Part shown: positions 20,101 through 28,553 of the stretch, one piece after another | Numbering within the stretch: position 1 is the first letter of the stretch | Layout: each line of letters opens with the position of its first letter | From: Patulibacter defluvii | GTDB lineage: Bacteria; Actinomycetota; Thermoleophilia; Solirubrobacterales; Solirubrobacteraceae | Length of the DNA stretch: 64,000 nucleotides | Reading direction: 5' to 3' | Assembly (NCBI RefSeq): GCF_034096925.1 | Contig: NZ_JAWZSQ010000011.1 | Span: 81,683-145,682 of the forward strand | The notes under the pieces: model-generated | Databases searched by the model: none | Seen by the model: the letters and a program-made list of their open reading frames with translations, nothing else | What the model was told of the DNA's origin: nothing | Position numbers and translations under genes: made by a program

Positions 20101-21023
20101 GCCGGCAGCACGCGCAGCGCGACGTCGGCGTTGAGGTCGGGCGACGCGACCGAGGCGGTCAGGAGGCCGCCCGGGTTGTCGGTCGTCGCGGTCAGCGCGG
20201 CCGACTCGCCGAGGTTGGCGGTGAAGGTCGCGTTGTGCGGCGACTTGCGGAAGTCGAGCCGGATCGCCGTCTCGTCGACCCGGTCGGTCGGCGAGCCGTC
20301 GAAGATGTCGGCCACGACCGCGACGCGCTGGCCGGGGTCGTTCTGCTGGATGCTGGCCCGGAGGGCGCCGTTCGACTTCGTGATCGTGTCGAGCGGCGTC
20401 GAGATCGTGAACTTGCGCGGCGCCTTGTCGTCGCGCGCGTCGTAGCCGACCGCGATCCGACGACCGCCGAGGACGGTGCCCCCGGTGTTGCCGAGCACGG
20501 CCTCGACCTGGACCGGCAGCGTCGACTTCTCGTTCTGGGCCCGCTCGACCACCAGGCCGACCGTGTTCGGGCCGGTCAGGGTGACGGTGCCGATCAGGTC
20601 GGCCTCGCCGTCGTGGTCGACGTTCAGCGTCGTCGGCACGCCGAGCGCGGTCCGGTGGATCCGCTCGATCTCGTTGCCGTTCTCGTCGCGGAACTTCGTG
20701 ACGAACTGGTAGTCGATGACGCCGGCGTTGCAGACGAGCGTCTTGAGCCCGCCGGTGACGGGCGTCAGCAGGCCGCTGACCGGGTTCTCGCCGGTCAGGC
20801 GGATCAGCGCGTCGACGCCGTGGACGGGGGCGCAGAGGGTGCCCTGGAGCACCTCACCGAGCCCGTTCTTGCCCTCGAGCAGGCCGAGCAGCGGCGTGAT
20901 CGGGTCGAATTTCGGTGGCTTCGCCTGCGCGGCTGGAGCCGTCGCGGCGGTCGTGACGATCGCGCAGGCGACCGCCGTAGAGATCACGCGCGCACTTCTG
21001 CGGCGCGGCACTCCGAGTCCCAT
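17106..21023 (-). CDS. Large exported repeat protein, function unknown
   Basis: 1305 residues. A basic start and hydrophobic stretch ending AAQAK form a signal peptide (about 1-34). From about residue 330 the protein is built of at least four related units of 170-200 residues. Each carries a marker block such as TTGGKFRLAARVFKLKSI, ATGGKFRLAARIYQLRAI, TTNGKFRLAARVFQLRAI or TSGGMGVAVRLTALKGLS, followed by a Pro-containing beta strand and a region beginning LP(T)xLKxGL. Between units three and four is a flexible linker of six PGSGD repeats and then Gly-rich PGGGGD repeats. There is no LPXTG and no final membrane helix, so it may be released or held in the envelope by its folds. ATG 21023 is preceded by AGGGGG. 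Confidence 0.85.
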   Translation of the reverse strand: MGLGVPRRRSARVISTAVACAIVTTAATAPAAQAKPPKFDPITPLLGLLEGKNGLGEVLQGTLCAPVHGVDALIRLTGENPVSGLLTPVTGGLKTLVCNAGVIDYQFVTKFRDENGNEIERIHRTALGVPTTLNVDHDGEADLIGTVTLTGPNTVGLVVERAQNEKSTLPVQVEAVLGNTGGTVLGGRRIAVGYDARDDKAPRKFTISTPLDTITKSNGALRASIQQNDPGQRVAVVADIFDGSPTDRVDETAIRLDFRKSPHNATFTANLGESAALTATTDNPGGLLTASVASPDLNADVALRVLPAKLDLAVDAAGGKITYNGNGTSIERLTADVSSTKDLIGGARKLRVDLLGMPVAGGVSMDAPSSGSQRLGLTADGVIDQIDVRATDGDSGFPQVPGADTDGGAFLDTTGGKFRLAARVFKLKSIAVNPSPIALDVQTDQAQTFRIDAAVDGSGDGAAPLTAKATIQDLPTALKLGLVEDGANSKLTYEASAPISLIDAEVAGISVVDGADKLHVKLQGIDGNGDIGLRSDEDGTVGLVANGVNVDRIEVEAAEAGGDFPQVPGGAAGAFVDATGGKFRLAARIYQLRAITINPSPMALTLDTGTEGPFRVDATLPGSDDAAPPIVAKATIDELPTHLKIGLAEDADGQKLLYEANAPIDQIDVHATGVPLLDGADKLHVKLQQIDGNGSIAIRTPSDGEEGSKLGLVADGVNVERIELEAADATSEFPQVPGGPDDAGAFLDTTNGKFRLAARVFQLRAIEVSTSPVSLKATTGVSKPFRVDVTLPPSEDDPGSGDPGSGDPGSGDPGSGDPGSGDPGSGDPGGNPTQCTPEEPGGGGPGGGGDPGGGGDPGGGGDPGGEPGGGPQPIHVEAEVLDLPTTFELGLTSPAEGSDEDTKLTYEASSRVNDIRIKATGVPLLEGSDNIEAAIHDVPTGFTLALPKQDCTPGTPLAKLTTADDQAIGELRLAAGRPLPATGLQPDGNPDPAVDDLFGYSTSGGMGVAVRLTALKGLSITLDPIAIHLDQDATKTKPIVLDATMAQEGSTTPSTITGRISKTSASTTIGTEIGDDTPTKLKFENAANLTQIKLKALNLGDIPELDLTLDNIPRKLDVCVDSGARCRRPNPNVLSGGTGGGDNRPYAAQTSMNFEDSGTQASGLTTLNAKLPMGGQTVSVTNLRFRNLGMDLGQGPTFSYLGNTLPRMYMFFDSRGQQFVMNEIKYPPMVESFKLGSDAKPATATNRIVWLKGTKSLGLQLDTASAGSLDCQKTAALTMKILGLNINLLNFLGGQLLPVCSTNAP

Positions 21024-21211
21024 CTATCCCCCTGGATGTGTGTCCCAAAACACCGGGAGCGCTCGAAACCGGCACTGGCTCGGCGCTCCCGCGGTGGACA
21101 GACTACCCATGGATGCAACGTTTTTGGCGTTGATGTTCGGTGAACGGCAAACGGAGGCGCCGAGAGACATCGTGGCGTACGCTGTCCCAAGTGCCCGCGC
21201 CCGGCCCTATC

Positions 21212-21236
21212 GCGAACAGCGTTGTTCGCCTAAGCT
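21212..21236 (+). promoter_or_regulatory. Leaderless promoter with inverted repeat upstream of the -10 box
   Basis: GCGAACA (21212-21218) and TGTTCGC (21223-21229) form a perfect 7-bp inverted repeat directly before TAAGCT (21231-21236), which ends 6 bases before GTG 21243. The repeat sits where a repressor would block RNA polymerase. Confidence 0.6.
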
Positions 21237-21242
21237 GCGGGG

Positions 21243-23876
21243 GTGACCCGGAGAGCGCTGACGTCGACCCTCGCCCTGCTCGCCCTGGCCCTCGCGCCGG
21301 CCGCCGCCGGGGCCGCCCCGGCGCGACCAGCGGCCACGCCCCGCTACGACGTCACCGTCACCCGCACCGCCTACGGGATCCCGCACATCAAGGCCCGCGA
21401 CTACGCGTCGCTCGGCTACGGCTACGCGCAGGCGCTGGCCGAGGACGCCGTCTGCACCGTCGCCGAGGCCTACGTGACCTCGAACGGCGAGCGCTCGCGC
21501 TGGTTCGGCCCCGACAAGGGCTACGCGATCCGCGGCAACGGCTCGACCGCCAACAACCTCAACAGCGACTTCTTCTACCAGCGGATCCGCGACCGCAAGA
21601 CCGTCGAGCGGCTGGCCGCCCAGGCCCCGCCGCTGGGCCCGAAGCCGGAGATCAAGCAGGCGCTCGAGGGCTACGTCGACGGCTGGAACGCGTGGCTGAA
21701 GCGGGTCGGCGGCACGAAGGGGATCCCCGACCGGACCTGCCGCGGCGAGGGCTGGGTCCGGCCGATCACGATCGGCGACGTCTACCGGCGCTTCTACTCG
21801 CTCTCGATCCTCGCCTCGAGCGGGGTCGCGATCGACGGGATCGCCGGCGCCCAGCCGCTGCTGACCGGTCCGGTCGACGTGGTCGAGCGGGCGAAGTCGA
21901 TCCCCGCCGGCGAGCTCGACCGGCGGCTCGGGGGCCTCGGCTCGAACGCCTACGCGATCGGCCGCAGCGGCTCGCGCGACGGCCACGGGCTGCTCTACGG
22001 CAACCCGCACTTCCCGTGGCAGGGGCCGGAGCGCTTCTACCAGGCGCACCTGACCGTGCCCGGCAAGGTCGACGTCACCGGCGGCTCGCTGATGGGCGTG
22101 CCGATCGTGCTGATCGGGACCACCAAGGGGATGGCCTGGAGCCACACCGTCTCGACCGCGCGCCGCTTCGTGCCCTACCAGCTGACGATGCTGGGGCCGA
22201 CCACCTACGTGGAGGACGGCCAGCTGAAGCAGCTGAAGGGCGAGCGGGTGACCGTCCAGGTGCGCGGCGCCGGCGGCCGGCTGGAGTCGCGCAGCCGCAC
22301 GCTCTGGTCGTCCGAGCACGGGCCGATCTTCACCTCGCTGCTCGGGCTGCCGCTGTTCCCGTGGACGCCGGTCACCGCCTTCGCGCTCTACGACGGCAAC
22401 GGCGAGAACTTCGGCCGGCTGATGAACCACTTCTTCTCGATGAACTTCGCGCAGTCGGTCCCCGAGGTCGACCGGATCCTGCGCAAGTACGAGGGGATCC
22501 CGTGGGTCAACACGATCGCGGCCGACACGGCCGGCAACGCCTACTACGCCGACATCGGCTCGATCCCGAACATCGACCGCGCGAAGTACGACCAGTGCGA
22601 GCAGGTGCTCGGCCACGTCACCGACCTGCTCCAGCGGCTGCCGGTGCTCGACGGCGCCCGCCGCGCCTGCCTGCCCGGCAACGACCCCGACGCGATCGCC
22701 CCGGGGATCCTCGGCCCGAGCAAGATGCCGAGCCTGCGGCGCGACGACCACGTGTCGAACATGAACGACTCGTACTGGCTGACCAACCCGGCCCAGCCGC
22801 TCGAGGGCTTCAGCAAGATCATCGGCGACGAGCGGACCCCGCGCTCGCTGCGGACCCGGATCGGGCTCAAGCAGCTGCAGCAGCGGATCGACGGCAGCGA
22901 CGGCCTGCCCGGCAAGGGCTTCGACCTCCAGAACCTGATGCGGGTGGGGATGGGCAACCGGGTCTACAGCGCCGAGATCTGGCGCGACACGCTGGTCGCC
23001 GGCTGCGGCAGCGAGGCCTGCCGGGTCCTGCGCGCGTGGAACATGCGCAACGACCTCGACGCGAAGGGCGCGGTGCTCTGGCAGCGGTTCGTCACGCGGC
23101 TGACCGGGGCGCTGCCGATCGCGCTGCCGGCCGGGCTGCTGGGGCCGTTCGCGACCGCCTTCGACCACCGCGACGCGGTCAACACCCCGGGCGGCCTGAA
23201 CATGCTCAACCCGATGGTGGCCGGGTCGCTGCAGCAGGCGATCTCCGACCTCCAGGGGGCGGGGCTGCCGCTCGACGCGACCCTCCGCCAGGGCCAGTCG
23301 GTGACCCGCCGCGGCGAGCGGATCCCGATCCAGGGCGGGCCCCACGCGAGCGGCGTCTTCAACGTCGTGACGCCGGTCTGGGACCCGAAGAAGGGCTACA
23401 CCGAGGTCGTCCACGGCTCGTCGTTCATCCAGGCCGTGCACCTGAAGCCGGGCTGCCCCGACGTGCGGACGCTGCTGACCTACGGCGAGTCGACCAACCC
23501 CGGGTCGGTCCACTCCAGCGACCAGACGAAGCTGTTCAGCCGCAAGCAGTGGGTGAAGGCGCCGTTCTGCCCCGCCGACCTCGAGGCCGACCCGACCGAC
23601 GACCGCGTGCGGACCGTCGACCTGCGGCCGGCCCAGCCGCTGCTGGTGACCCTGCGCGAGGCCCGCGGCAGCGCCCGTCCGCGGCTGACCGTGACCAACA
23701 CCGCCGGCGCCTCCGGCCGGGTGGCGATCCGGATCCGCCGTGGCAAGCGGGTGGTCCGCCGGATCGCGCGCCGCGGCGCCGTGGTGGCCGTCTCGCCGCG
23801 CGTCAAGCGGGGCGACTACGCGATCGCCGTCACCGTCGGCGGGCAGACGATCCAGCTGGGCGGGCGCCAGCGCTGA
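21243..23876 (+). CDS. Exported acylase of the acyl-homoserine-lactone/aculeacin acylase group
   Basis: 877 residues. Signal peptide ALTSTLALLALALAPAAAGA. The alpha chain has TRTAYGIPHIKARDYASLGY with YAQALAEDAVC. The nucleophile is Ser234 in LGSNAYAIGRSGS, which starts the beta chain, followed by YGNPHFPW and KGMAWSHTVS. The catalytic Asn appears in MNDSYWLTNP. These blocks match PvdQ/QuiP and aculeacin A acylases, which remove long acyl chains. The last 80 residues (RLTVTNTAGASGRVAIRIR and on) look like an added beta domain. Extracellular substrate unknown; lactone quenching or lipopeptide processing are both possible. GTG 21243 follows a leaderless TAAGCT box. Confidence 0.9.
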   Translation: MTRRALTSTLALLALALAPAAAGAAPARPAATPRYDVTVTRTAYGIPHIKARDYASLGYGYAQALAEDAVCTVAEAYVTSNGERSRWFGPDKGYAIRGNGSTANNLNSDFFYQRIRDRKTVERLAAQAPPLGPKPEIKQALEGYVDGWNAWLKRVGGTKGIPDRTCRGEGWVRPITIGDVYRRFYSLSILASSGVAIDGIAGAQPLLTGPVDVVERAKSIPAGELDRRLGGLGSNAYAIGRSGSRDGHGLLYGNPHFPWQGPERFYQAHLTVPGKVDVTGGSLMGVPIVLIGTTKGMAWSHTVSTARRFVPYQLTMLGPTTYVEDGQLKQLKGERVTVQVRGAGGRLESRSRTLWSSEHGPIFTSLLGLPLFPWTPVTAFALYDGNGENFGRLMNHFFSMNFAQSVPEVDRILRKYEGIPWVNTIAADTAGNAYYADIGSIPNIDRAKYDQCEQVLGHVTDLLQRLPVLDGARRACLPGNDPDAIAPGILGPSKMPSLRRDDHVSNMNDSYWLTNPAQPLEGFSKIIGDERTPRSLRTRIGLKQLQQRIDGSDGLPGKGFDLQNLMRVGMGNRVYSAEIWRDTLVAGCGSEACRVLRAWNMRNDLDAKGAVLWQRFVTRLTGALPIALPAGLLGPFATAFDHRDAVNTPGGLNMLNPMVAGSLQQAISDLQGAGLPLDATLRQGQSVTRRGERIPIQGGPHASGVFNVVTPVWDPKKGYTEVVHGSSFIQAVHLKPGCPDVRTLLTYGESTNPGSVHSSDQTKLFSRKQWVKAPFCPADLEADPTDDRVRTVDLRPAQPLLVTLREARGSARPRLTVTNTAGASGRVAIRIRRGKRVVRRIARRGAVVAVSPRVKRGDYAIAVTVGGQTIQLGGRQR

Positions 23877-23893
23877 GAACCGCGGCGAGGGGA

Positions 23894-23929
23894 GGGCGCC
23901 GGCCGGCGGGGTCGACCCGGCCGGCGCCC
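23894..23929. terminator. Bidirectional terminator between convergent acylase and permease genes
   Basis: GGGCGCCGGCCGG (23894-23906) pairs perfectly over 13 bp with 23917-23929; the loop is 10 bases. Confidence 0.75.
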
Positions 23930-23937
23930 CGTCGCCG

Positions 23938-25461
23938 TCAGGCGCCGGCCACCTGCAGCGGCGGCTCGCCGGCCGTCGTGCCGGGAGCGACCGGGCGCGG
24001 CGCCGCCGCAGCGGGCGGACCGTCGAGGTCGGCGTCGGCCGCGGCCACGATCCGGGCCTCGCCGGCGACGTCGAGCGAGCGGCAGAAGAGCGCGTAGAGC
24101 CCCGCCGCCACCGGCAGCCCGACGAAGATCGCCAGGTCGACCCCGTCGATCGCCTTCGCCATCGGGCCCTCGAAGAACTCCAGGTGCATGAACGGCACCA
24201 TCGCCGCGAACGCGATCGCGTAGGCCAGGCAGCCGCGCCAGTTCCAGCGGCCGTAGATCCCGGCCGGGTTGAAGATCTCGCGGACCGAGTAGCGGCCGCG
24301 GCGGACCAGGAAGTAGTCGGTCAGGTTGATCGCCGTCCACGGCCCCATCAGGTACCCGAGGACCGCCAGCACGGTGACGAAGGTCGTCGCCAGGAAGTCG
24401 GCCGGCAGCGCCAGCGCCAGGCCGGTCGCGCTGACGAACAGCAGCCCGATCGTCGCCACCCGCAGCCGCACCGTCGAGACGATCGGCCGCAGGCTGTCGA
24501 GGGCGCTGATCAGGGTCAGCGAGCCCCCGTAGAGCGACATCCCCATCAGGCCGACGGTGCCGGCGGCGGCCAGCAGCAGCATGATCGCGCCGAGCCCCTG
24601 GAAGACCAGGTCGGACGCCTCCTGGACCCCGGCCACGACGCCGAGCTTGGGGAAGATCGCCGCCGCGATCGCGCCCACGACCTCCATCCAGAGCACCCCC
24701 GCGACCAGCCCGACGAAGGTCACCGAGATGATCTTGCGGTGGCTGGTCTCGGCCGGCATGTAGCGCGAGTAGTCCGAGACGTAGAAGGCCCACGAGAGCT
24801 GGTAGCCGAGCGCCGCCGCGAAGACGGTCAGGAACGGCACGAAGCTGAAGCTGGCGGTGGTGAACTGGCCGCCGGCGGTCGGCAGGTGGCCGCCGACGAC
24901 GATCCCGACGGTGAAGATCGCCAGGAACACCACCAGCACCACGCTGATCAGGCGCTGGGCGACGTGCAGCCAGTCGTGGCCGACGATCGCCAGCACCACC
25001 GAGAGCACCGCCATCGCGATCAGCCAGAAGGCCGACGAGCCGCCGAGCAGGTTGGCCAGCGTGTCGCCGAGGATGTCGAAGCCGGAGACCGCGTAGCCCC
25101 AGTAGACGAGCACCGCCGTCGCCCAGATGAAGAGCGCGCCGTAGCGGCCGAACTGGGGCCGCGACTGGACCATCTGCGGCAGCCCCAGGTGCGGGCCCTG
25201 GCTGGCGTGGGCGGCGACCAGCACCGAGGCCACGACCGTGCCGAGGGTCAGCGCCACGATCGTCCACAGCAGGCCGAGCCCGAGGGTGATCCCGATCGCG
25301 CCGGTGGCGAGGGTCAGCAGGCAGGCCGAGGAGGCGAACCAGACCGTCGCCTGGTCGCCGAGCCGGCCGTGGCGCTCGTCCAGCGGCACGTAGTCGATCG
25401 AGCGGGCCTCGATCCGGGGCCGCGCGGCGGTCGTCGCCGGGCGGGAGGGTGCTTGGGTCAT
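23938..25461 (-). CDS. NCS1-family permease (purine-cytosine permease type)
   Basis: 507 residues with about 12 membrane helices. The region after residue 20 (IDYVPLDERHGRLGDQATVWF) and GPHLGLPQMVQSRPQFGRYG in the first third match purine/cytosine permeases of NCS1. LMGPWTAINLTDYFLVRRG near the end is also typical. NCS1 proteins import nucleobases, hydantoins or related vitamins with protons or sodium. Its neighbours are an amine-type oxidase and an aldehyde dehydrogenase, so the solute may be an amine or nucleobase-derived compound rather than cytosine itself. It is the last gene of the minus-strand set. Confidence 0.88.
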   Translation of the reverse strand: MTQAPSRPATTAARPRIEARSIDYVPLDERHGRLGDQATVWFASSACLLTLATGAIGITLGLGLLWTIVALTLGTVVASVLVAAHASQGPHLGLPQMVQSRPQFGRYGALFIWATAVLVYWGYAVSGFDILGDTLANLLGGSSAFWLIAMAVLSVVLAIVGHDWLHVAQRLISVVLVVFLAIFTVGIVVGGHLPTAGGQFTTASFSFVPFLTVFAAALGYQLSWAFYVSDYSRYMPAETSHRKIISVTFVGLVAGVLWMEVVGAIAAAIFPKLGVVAGVQEASDLVFQGLGAIMLLLAAAGTVGLMGMSLYGGSLTLISALDSLRPIVSTVRLRVATIGLLFVSATGLALALPADFLATTFVTVLAVLGYLMGPWTAINLTDYFLVRRGRYSVREIFNPAGIYGRWNWRGCLAYAIAFAAMVPFMHLEFFEGPMAKAIDGVDLAIFVGLPVAAGLYALFCRSLDVAGEARIVAAADADLDGPPAAAAPRPVAPGTTAGEPPLQVAGA

Positions 25462-25492
25462 GGGGCGCTCCGGGGTAGGTGGTCGGTGGGCA

Positions 25493-26920
25493 TCAGTGCT
25501 TGTCCTCGAGGCCGGCCGGGGCCAGCCGCGCCAGCCGCACGTCGAGCCCGCGCGGGCGGCGACCGGCGGCCTCGGCCCGCTCCTTGCGGACCACCGCCTG
25601 GCGCACCAGGCGACCGCTGACGTAGCGGACCGGGTCGGGCGGGAAGCGGTCGTGGCGGTGGTCGACCAGCGGGCTGGTCGTCCACTGGTCGCGGATCCCG
25701 AGCGCCAGCCGGGCCAGGATCTGGCCGCCGAGCAGGCTCGGGCCGACGCCGTTGCCGCTCCAGCCGACGCCGACCAGGAGGTGGTCGCGGCCGTCGAGCC
25801 GGCCGATCCGCGGGATGCTCGTCGGCGTGCGGTCGATCGGGCCGCCCCAGTCGCGGGCGATCGGGACGCCGGCCAGCTGCGGGTAGGTCCGGTGCAGCTC
25901 GGCGGTGACGAGCGCGGTGTGGGCGGGGTTGCGGTCGAGCCGGTCGCCGACCGTCGTGCCCAGCCGCAGCCCGGCGGTGCCCTTGCCGAAGACCAGCCGC
26001 CCGTCGCGGGTCGTCCGGTAGTAGTTGACCATCATCTGCGAGTCGGTGACGCTCTCGCCGCCGGTCCAGCCGAGCTCGGCCAGCCGGTCGGGGATCGGCG
26101 CGGTCGCGACGATGTCGCTGGTGACCGTCACGAAGCTGCGCCGCAGCTCGGGGATCGCCTGGGCCCAGGCGTTGGTGGCGATCACCAGCCGCTGAGCGTC
26201 GACGTGGCCGTGGTCGGTCGTGACCCGCAGCGGTCGCTCGCGGGTGAAGCCGGTGACCGCGGTGCGCTCGTGGATCCGCACGCCCCGCTCCAGCGCCACC
26301 CGCCGCAGCCCGCGGGCCAGCTTCGCCGGCTGGACGGTCACCGCCGCCGGCTCGAGCACGCCGGCCAGGTGCAGCGACGAGCCGGTGCGGGCGGCGACCT
26401 CGGCCGCCGACAGCCGCACGAACGGCTCGGCCCCGACGCTCGCGCACTGGCGCATCACGGCCTCCCAGGCGCCGACGTGGGCGGGGGCGGTGGCCGTCCA
26501 CAGCATCCCGCCGGGGGTCACCTCGGCGTCGATCCCGTGGGCCTCGCAGAACGCGCCCAGCTCGCCGACCGCCGCCTCGGACGCCCGCGCCAGCCGCAGC
26601 GCCTCCTCCGGTCCGCAGATCCGGATCAGGCTCGACAGCTTCGGCCACCACGAGAGCGCCATCCCGCCGTTGCGGCCCGACGCGCCGCCGCCGCAGACGT
26701 CGCGCTCCAGCACCACGACGTCGCAGGCCGGATCCAGCTCCTTCAGCCGCAGCGCGGTCCAGAGCCCGACGAAGCCGCCGCCGGCGATCACCACGTCGGC
26801 CGTGGTCGCGCCGGTCAGCGGCGGCGCGTCGGGGGCGTCGCCGAGCGCCTGCTGGAGCCACAGCGAGCGGTGGCGGCCGTCGCGGGCGACGGCCGGGCGG
26901 GTGGGGGAGGAGACCGCCAT
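25493..26920 (-). CDS. FAD-dependent amine/amino-acid oxidoreductase (DAO family)
   Basis: 475 residues. The dinucleotide-binding motif is VVIAGGGFVGLWTALRLKEL near residues 43-62. The blocks CGGGASGRNGG and YYRTTRDGRLVFGKG, plus the end GVGWSGNGVGPSLLGGQILA, match PuuB-like gamma-glutamylputrescine oxidases and related DAO enzymes. These oxidise a primary or secondary amine to an aldehyde and release hydrogen peroxide. The next upstream gene encodes an aldehyde dehydrogenase with only 3 bases between, so the two would act in sequence. Substrate not fixed by sequence. Confidence 0.88.
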   Translation of the reverse strand: MAVSSPTRPAVARDGRHRSLWLQQALGDAPDAPPLTGATTADVVIAGGGFVGLWTALRLKELDPACDVVVLERDVCGGGASGRNGGMALSWWPKLSSLIRICGPEEALRLARASEAAVGELGAFCEAHGIDAEVTPGGMLWTATAPAHVGAWEAVMRQCASVGAEPFVRLSAAEVAARTGSSLHLAGVLEPAAVTVQPAKLARGLRRVALERGVRIHERTAVTGFTRERPLRVTTDHGHVDAQRLVIATNAWAQAIPELRRSFVTVTSDIVATAPIPDRLAELGWTGGESVTDSQMMVNYYRTTRDGRLVFGKGTAGLRLGTTVGDRLDRNPAHTALVTAELHRTYPQLAGVPIARDWGGPIDRTPTSIPRIGRLDGRDHLLVGVGWSGNGVGPSLLGGQILARLALGIRDQWTTSPLVDHRHDRFPPDPVRYVSGRLVRQAVVRKERAEAAGRRPRGLDVRLARLAPAGLEDKH

Positions 26921-26923
26921 CGC

Positions 26924-28375
26924 TCAGCCGCGGCCGACGTTGAAGACCAGCGTCTTCGGCTCGGTGACGGTGTCGAGCATCTGGATCCCGCCCAGCTCGC
27001 GGCCGATCCCGCTCTGCTTGGCGCCGCCGAAGGGCGCCATCTGGTCCCAGTAGTTGGTGGTCTCGTTGATCAGGACCGTGCCGTGGTCGAGCGCGTCGCA
27101 GATCGCCCAGGCGGTGTCGAGGTCGGCGGTGAAGGCGGCCGCGTTGAGCGCGTAGGGCGAGTCGTTGGCGATCGCGATCGCCTCCTCGAGGGTCTCGAAG
27201 GGGATCACCGGGGCGACCGGGCCGAACGTCTCCTCGCGGGCGATCTCCATCTCCGGCGTGACGTCGCGAAGCACGGTCGGCGGGTAGAAGAGGCCGCCCG
27301 GCGCCTCCGGCTGGATCACCGTCGCGCCGGCCCGGCGGGCGTCCTCGACGTGGCGGCGGACCTTGGCCAGCGTCGCGTCGTCGACCAGCGGGCCCATGTC
27401 GGTGGCCTCCTCGGCGGGGTCGCCCATCCGCAGCTCGGCGGCCTTCGCGGCCAGCCGCTCGACGAACTCGTCGTAGCGGTCGCGGTGGACCAGGATCCGC
27501 TCGGCGGCCGTGCAGACCTGGCCGGCCATGTAGAAGCAGCCCATCGTCGCGGCCTCGACGGCGGCGTCGAGGTCGGCGTCGGCGAAGACGATCTGGGGGC
27601 CGTTGCCGCCCAGCTCCAGCAGCGTCCGCTTCAGCTCGGCGGCGCGGGCGATCCGCTTGCCGACGTCGGTCGAGCCGGTGAACTGGATCCCGGCCACGTC
27701 GGGGTGCTCGACCAGCGCGGCGCCGACGTCGCCGGCCCCGGGCACGAAGCTGAGGACGCCGGCCGGCAGCCCCGCCTCGAGCAGCACGTCGACGACCATC
27801 GCGCAGCAGAGCGGGGCCTTCTCGCTCGGCTTCCAGACCACCGCGTTGCCGGCGATGATCCCGTAGAGGACGGGGATCATCGGGATGTCGACCGGGAAGT
27901 TGTACGGCCCGATCACGCCGATCACGCCGAGCGGGCGGCGGGTGGTCATGATCCGCTTGCGGTTGGTCGGCTCCTCGGTCGAGGGCCGGGTGGTGCCGTG
28001 GTGGCGGAGCGCGTCCTGGGCGGCGCGGCGGAAGTGCGGGGTCGCGTACTGGACCATCTCCTCGCGGGCCTCGCGGATCGTCTTGCCCATCTCGGCGGTG
28101 ATCAGCTGGGCGATCGCCTCGTTGCGCTCCTCGGCGATCGTCATCGCCCGCTCGAACAGCTCGACCCGCTCGACCAGCGAGGTCCGCGCCCAGGCCTTCT
28201 GGGCGGCGACCGCGGCGGCGACCGCGCGGTCGACGTCGGCGGCGTCGCAGCGGGTGGTGGTGCCGACCAGCCGGCCGTCGTAGGGCGAGCGGACCTCCAT
28301 CGTGCCCGCCGCGCCGTCGGTCCAGCGGCCGTCGATCAGGGCCTGCCGCTCGAGGGTCGCCGTCGTGGTGCTCAT
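26924..28375 (-). CDS. NAD(P)-dependent aldehyde dehydrogenase
   Basis: 483 residues, full-length ALDH. The N-anchor PLGVIGVIGPYNFPVDIPM is followed by FTGSTDVGKRIA (cofactor loop), catalytic Glu in LELGGNGPQIV (about 255) and catalytic Cys in GQVCTAAER (about 289). ETFGPVAPVIPF and NYWDQMAPFGGAKQSGIG complete the family set. It should oxidise the aldehyde made by the FAD oxidase encoded immediately downstream. The start is ATG 28375 (MSTTTATLERQALIDG); the frame is open 70 codons further but that part lacks family sequence. It is the first gene of the operon and diverges from PucR. Confidence 0.92.
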   Translation of the reverse strand: MSTTTATLERQALIDGRWTDGAAGTMEVRSPYDGRLVGTTTRCDAADVDRAVAAAVAAQKAWARTSLVERVELFERAMTIAEERNEAIAQLITAEMGKTIREAREEMVQYATPHFRRAAQDALRHHGTTRPSTEEPTNRKRIMTTRRPLGVIGVIGPYNFPVDIPMIPVLYGIIAGNAVVWKPSEKAPLCCAMVVDVLLEAGLPAGVLSFVPGAGDVGAALVEHPDVAGIQFTGSTDVGKRIARAAELKRTLLELGGNGPQIVFADADLDAAVEAATMGCFYMAGQVCTAAERILVHRDRYDEFVERLAAKAAELRMGDPAEEATDMGPLVDDATLAKVRRHVEDARRAGATVIQPEAPGGLFYPPTVLRDVTPEMEIAREETFGPVAPVIPFETLEEAIAIANDSPYALNAAAFTADLDTAWAICDALDHGTVLINETTNYWDQMAPFGGAKQSGIGRELGGIQMLDTVTEPKTLVFNVGRG

Positions 28376-28499
28376 CGCTGTCGTGCCTTCGGGTCGCTCG
28401 TCCGTGTGATCGGCCGCACAGAGTGGGCCGCGGCGACCATGGTGGGGGACGGGCGGGGCACGGGCAACGGCCGCCGGAGACGAACTGCGACGGGGTCGT

Positions 28500-28513
28500 C
28501 GTACGATCGTATG
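28500..28513. promoter_or_regulatory. Candidate operator in the ALDH-PucR divergent region
   Basis: CGTACGATCGTATG is a near-perfect 14-bp palindrome (one mismatched pair). It also reads as two 8-bp direct repeats, CGTACGAT and CGTATGAT (28500-28515). It lies 41 bases before the PucR start. Confidence 0.5.
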
Positions 28514-28553
28514 ATCGGCGTGGACGCTCCAGGCGCCAGTCAGGACCTGCCCG

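Noticed and set aside
17940..21143. A 1067-codon open frame on the plus strand opposite the exported repeat protein
   Set aside because: Low-complexity Asp/Arg/Val-rich translation, no signal or motif; the minus-strand frame has a signal peptide and repeats.
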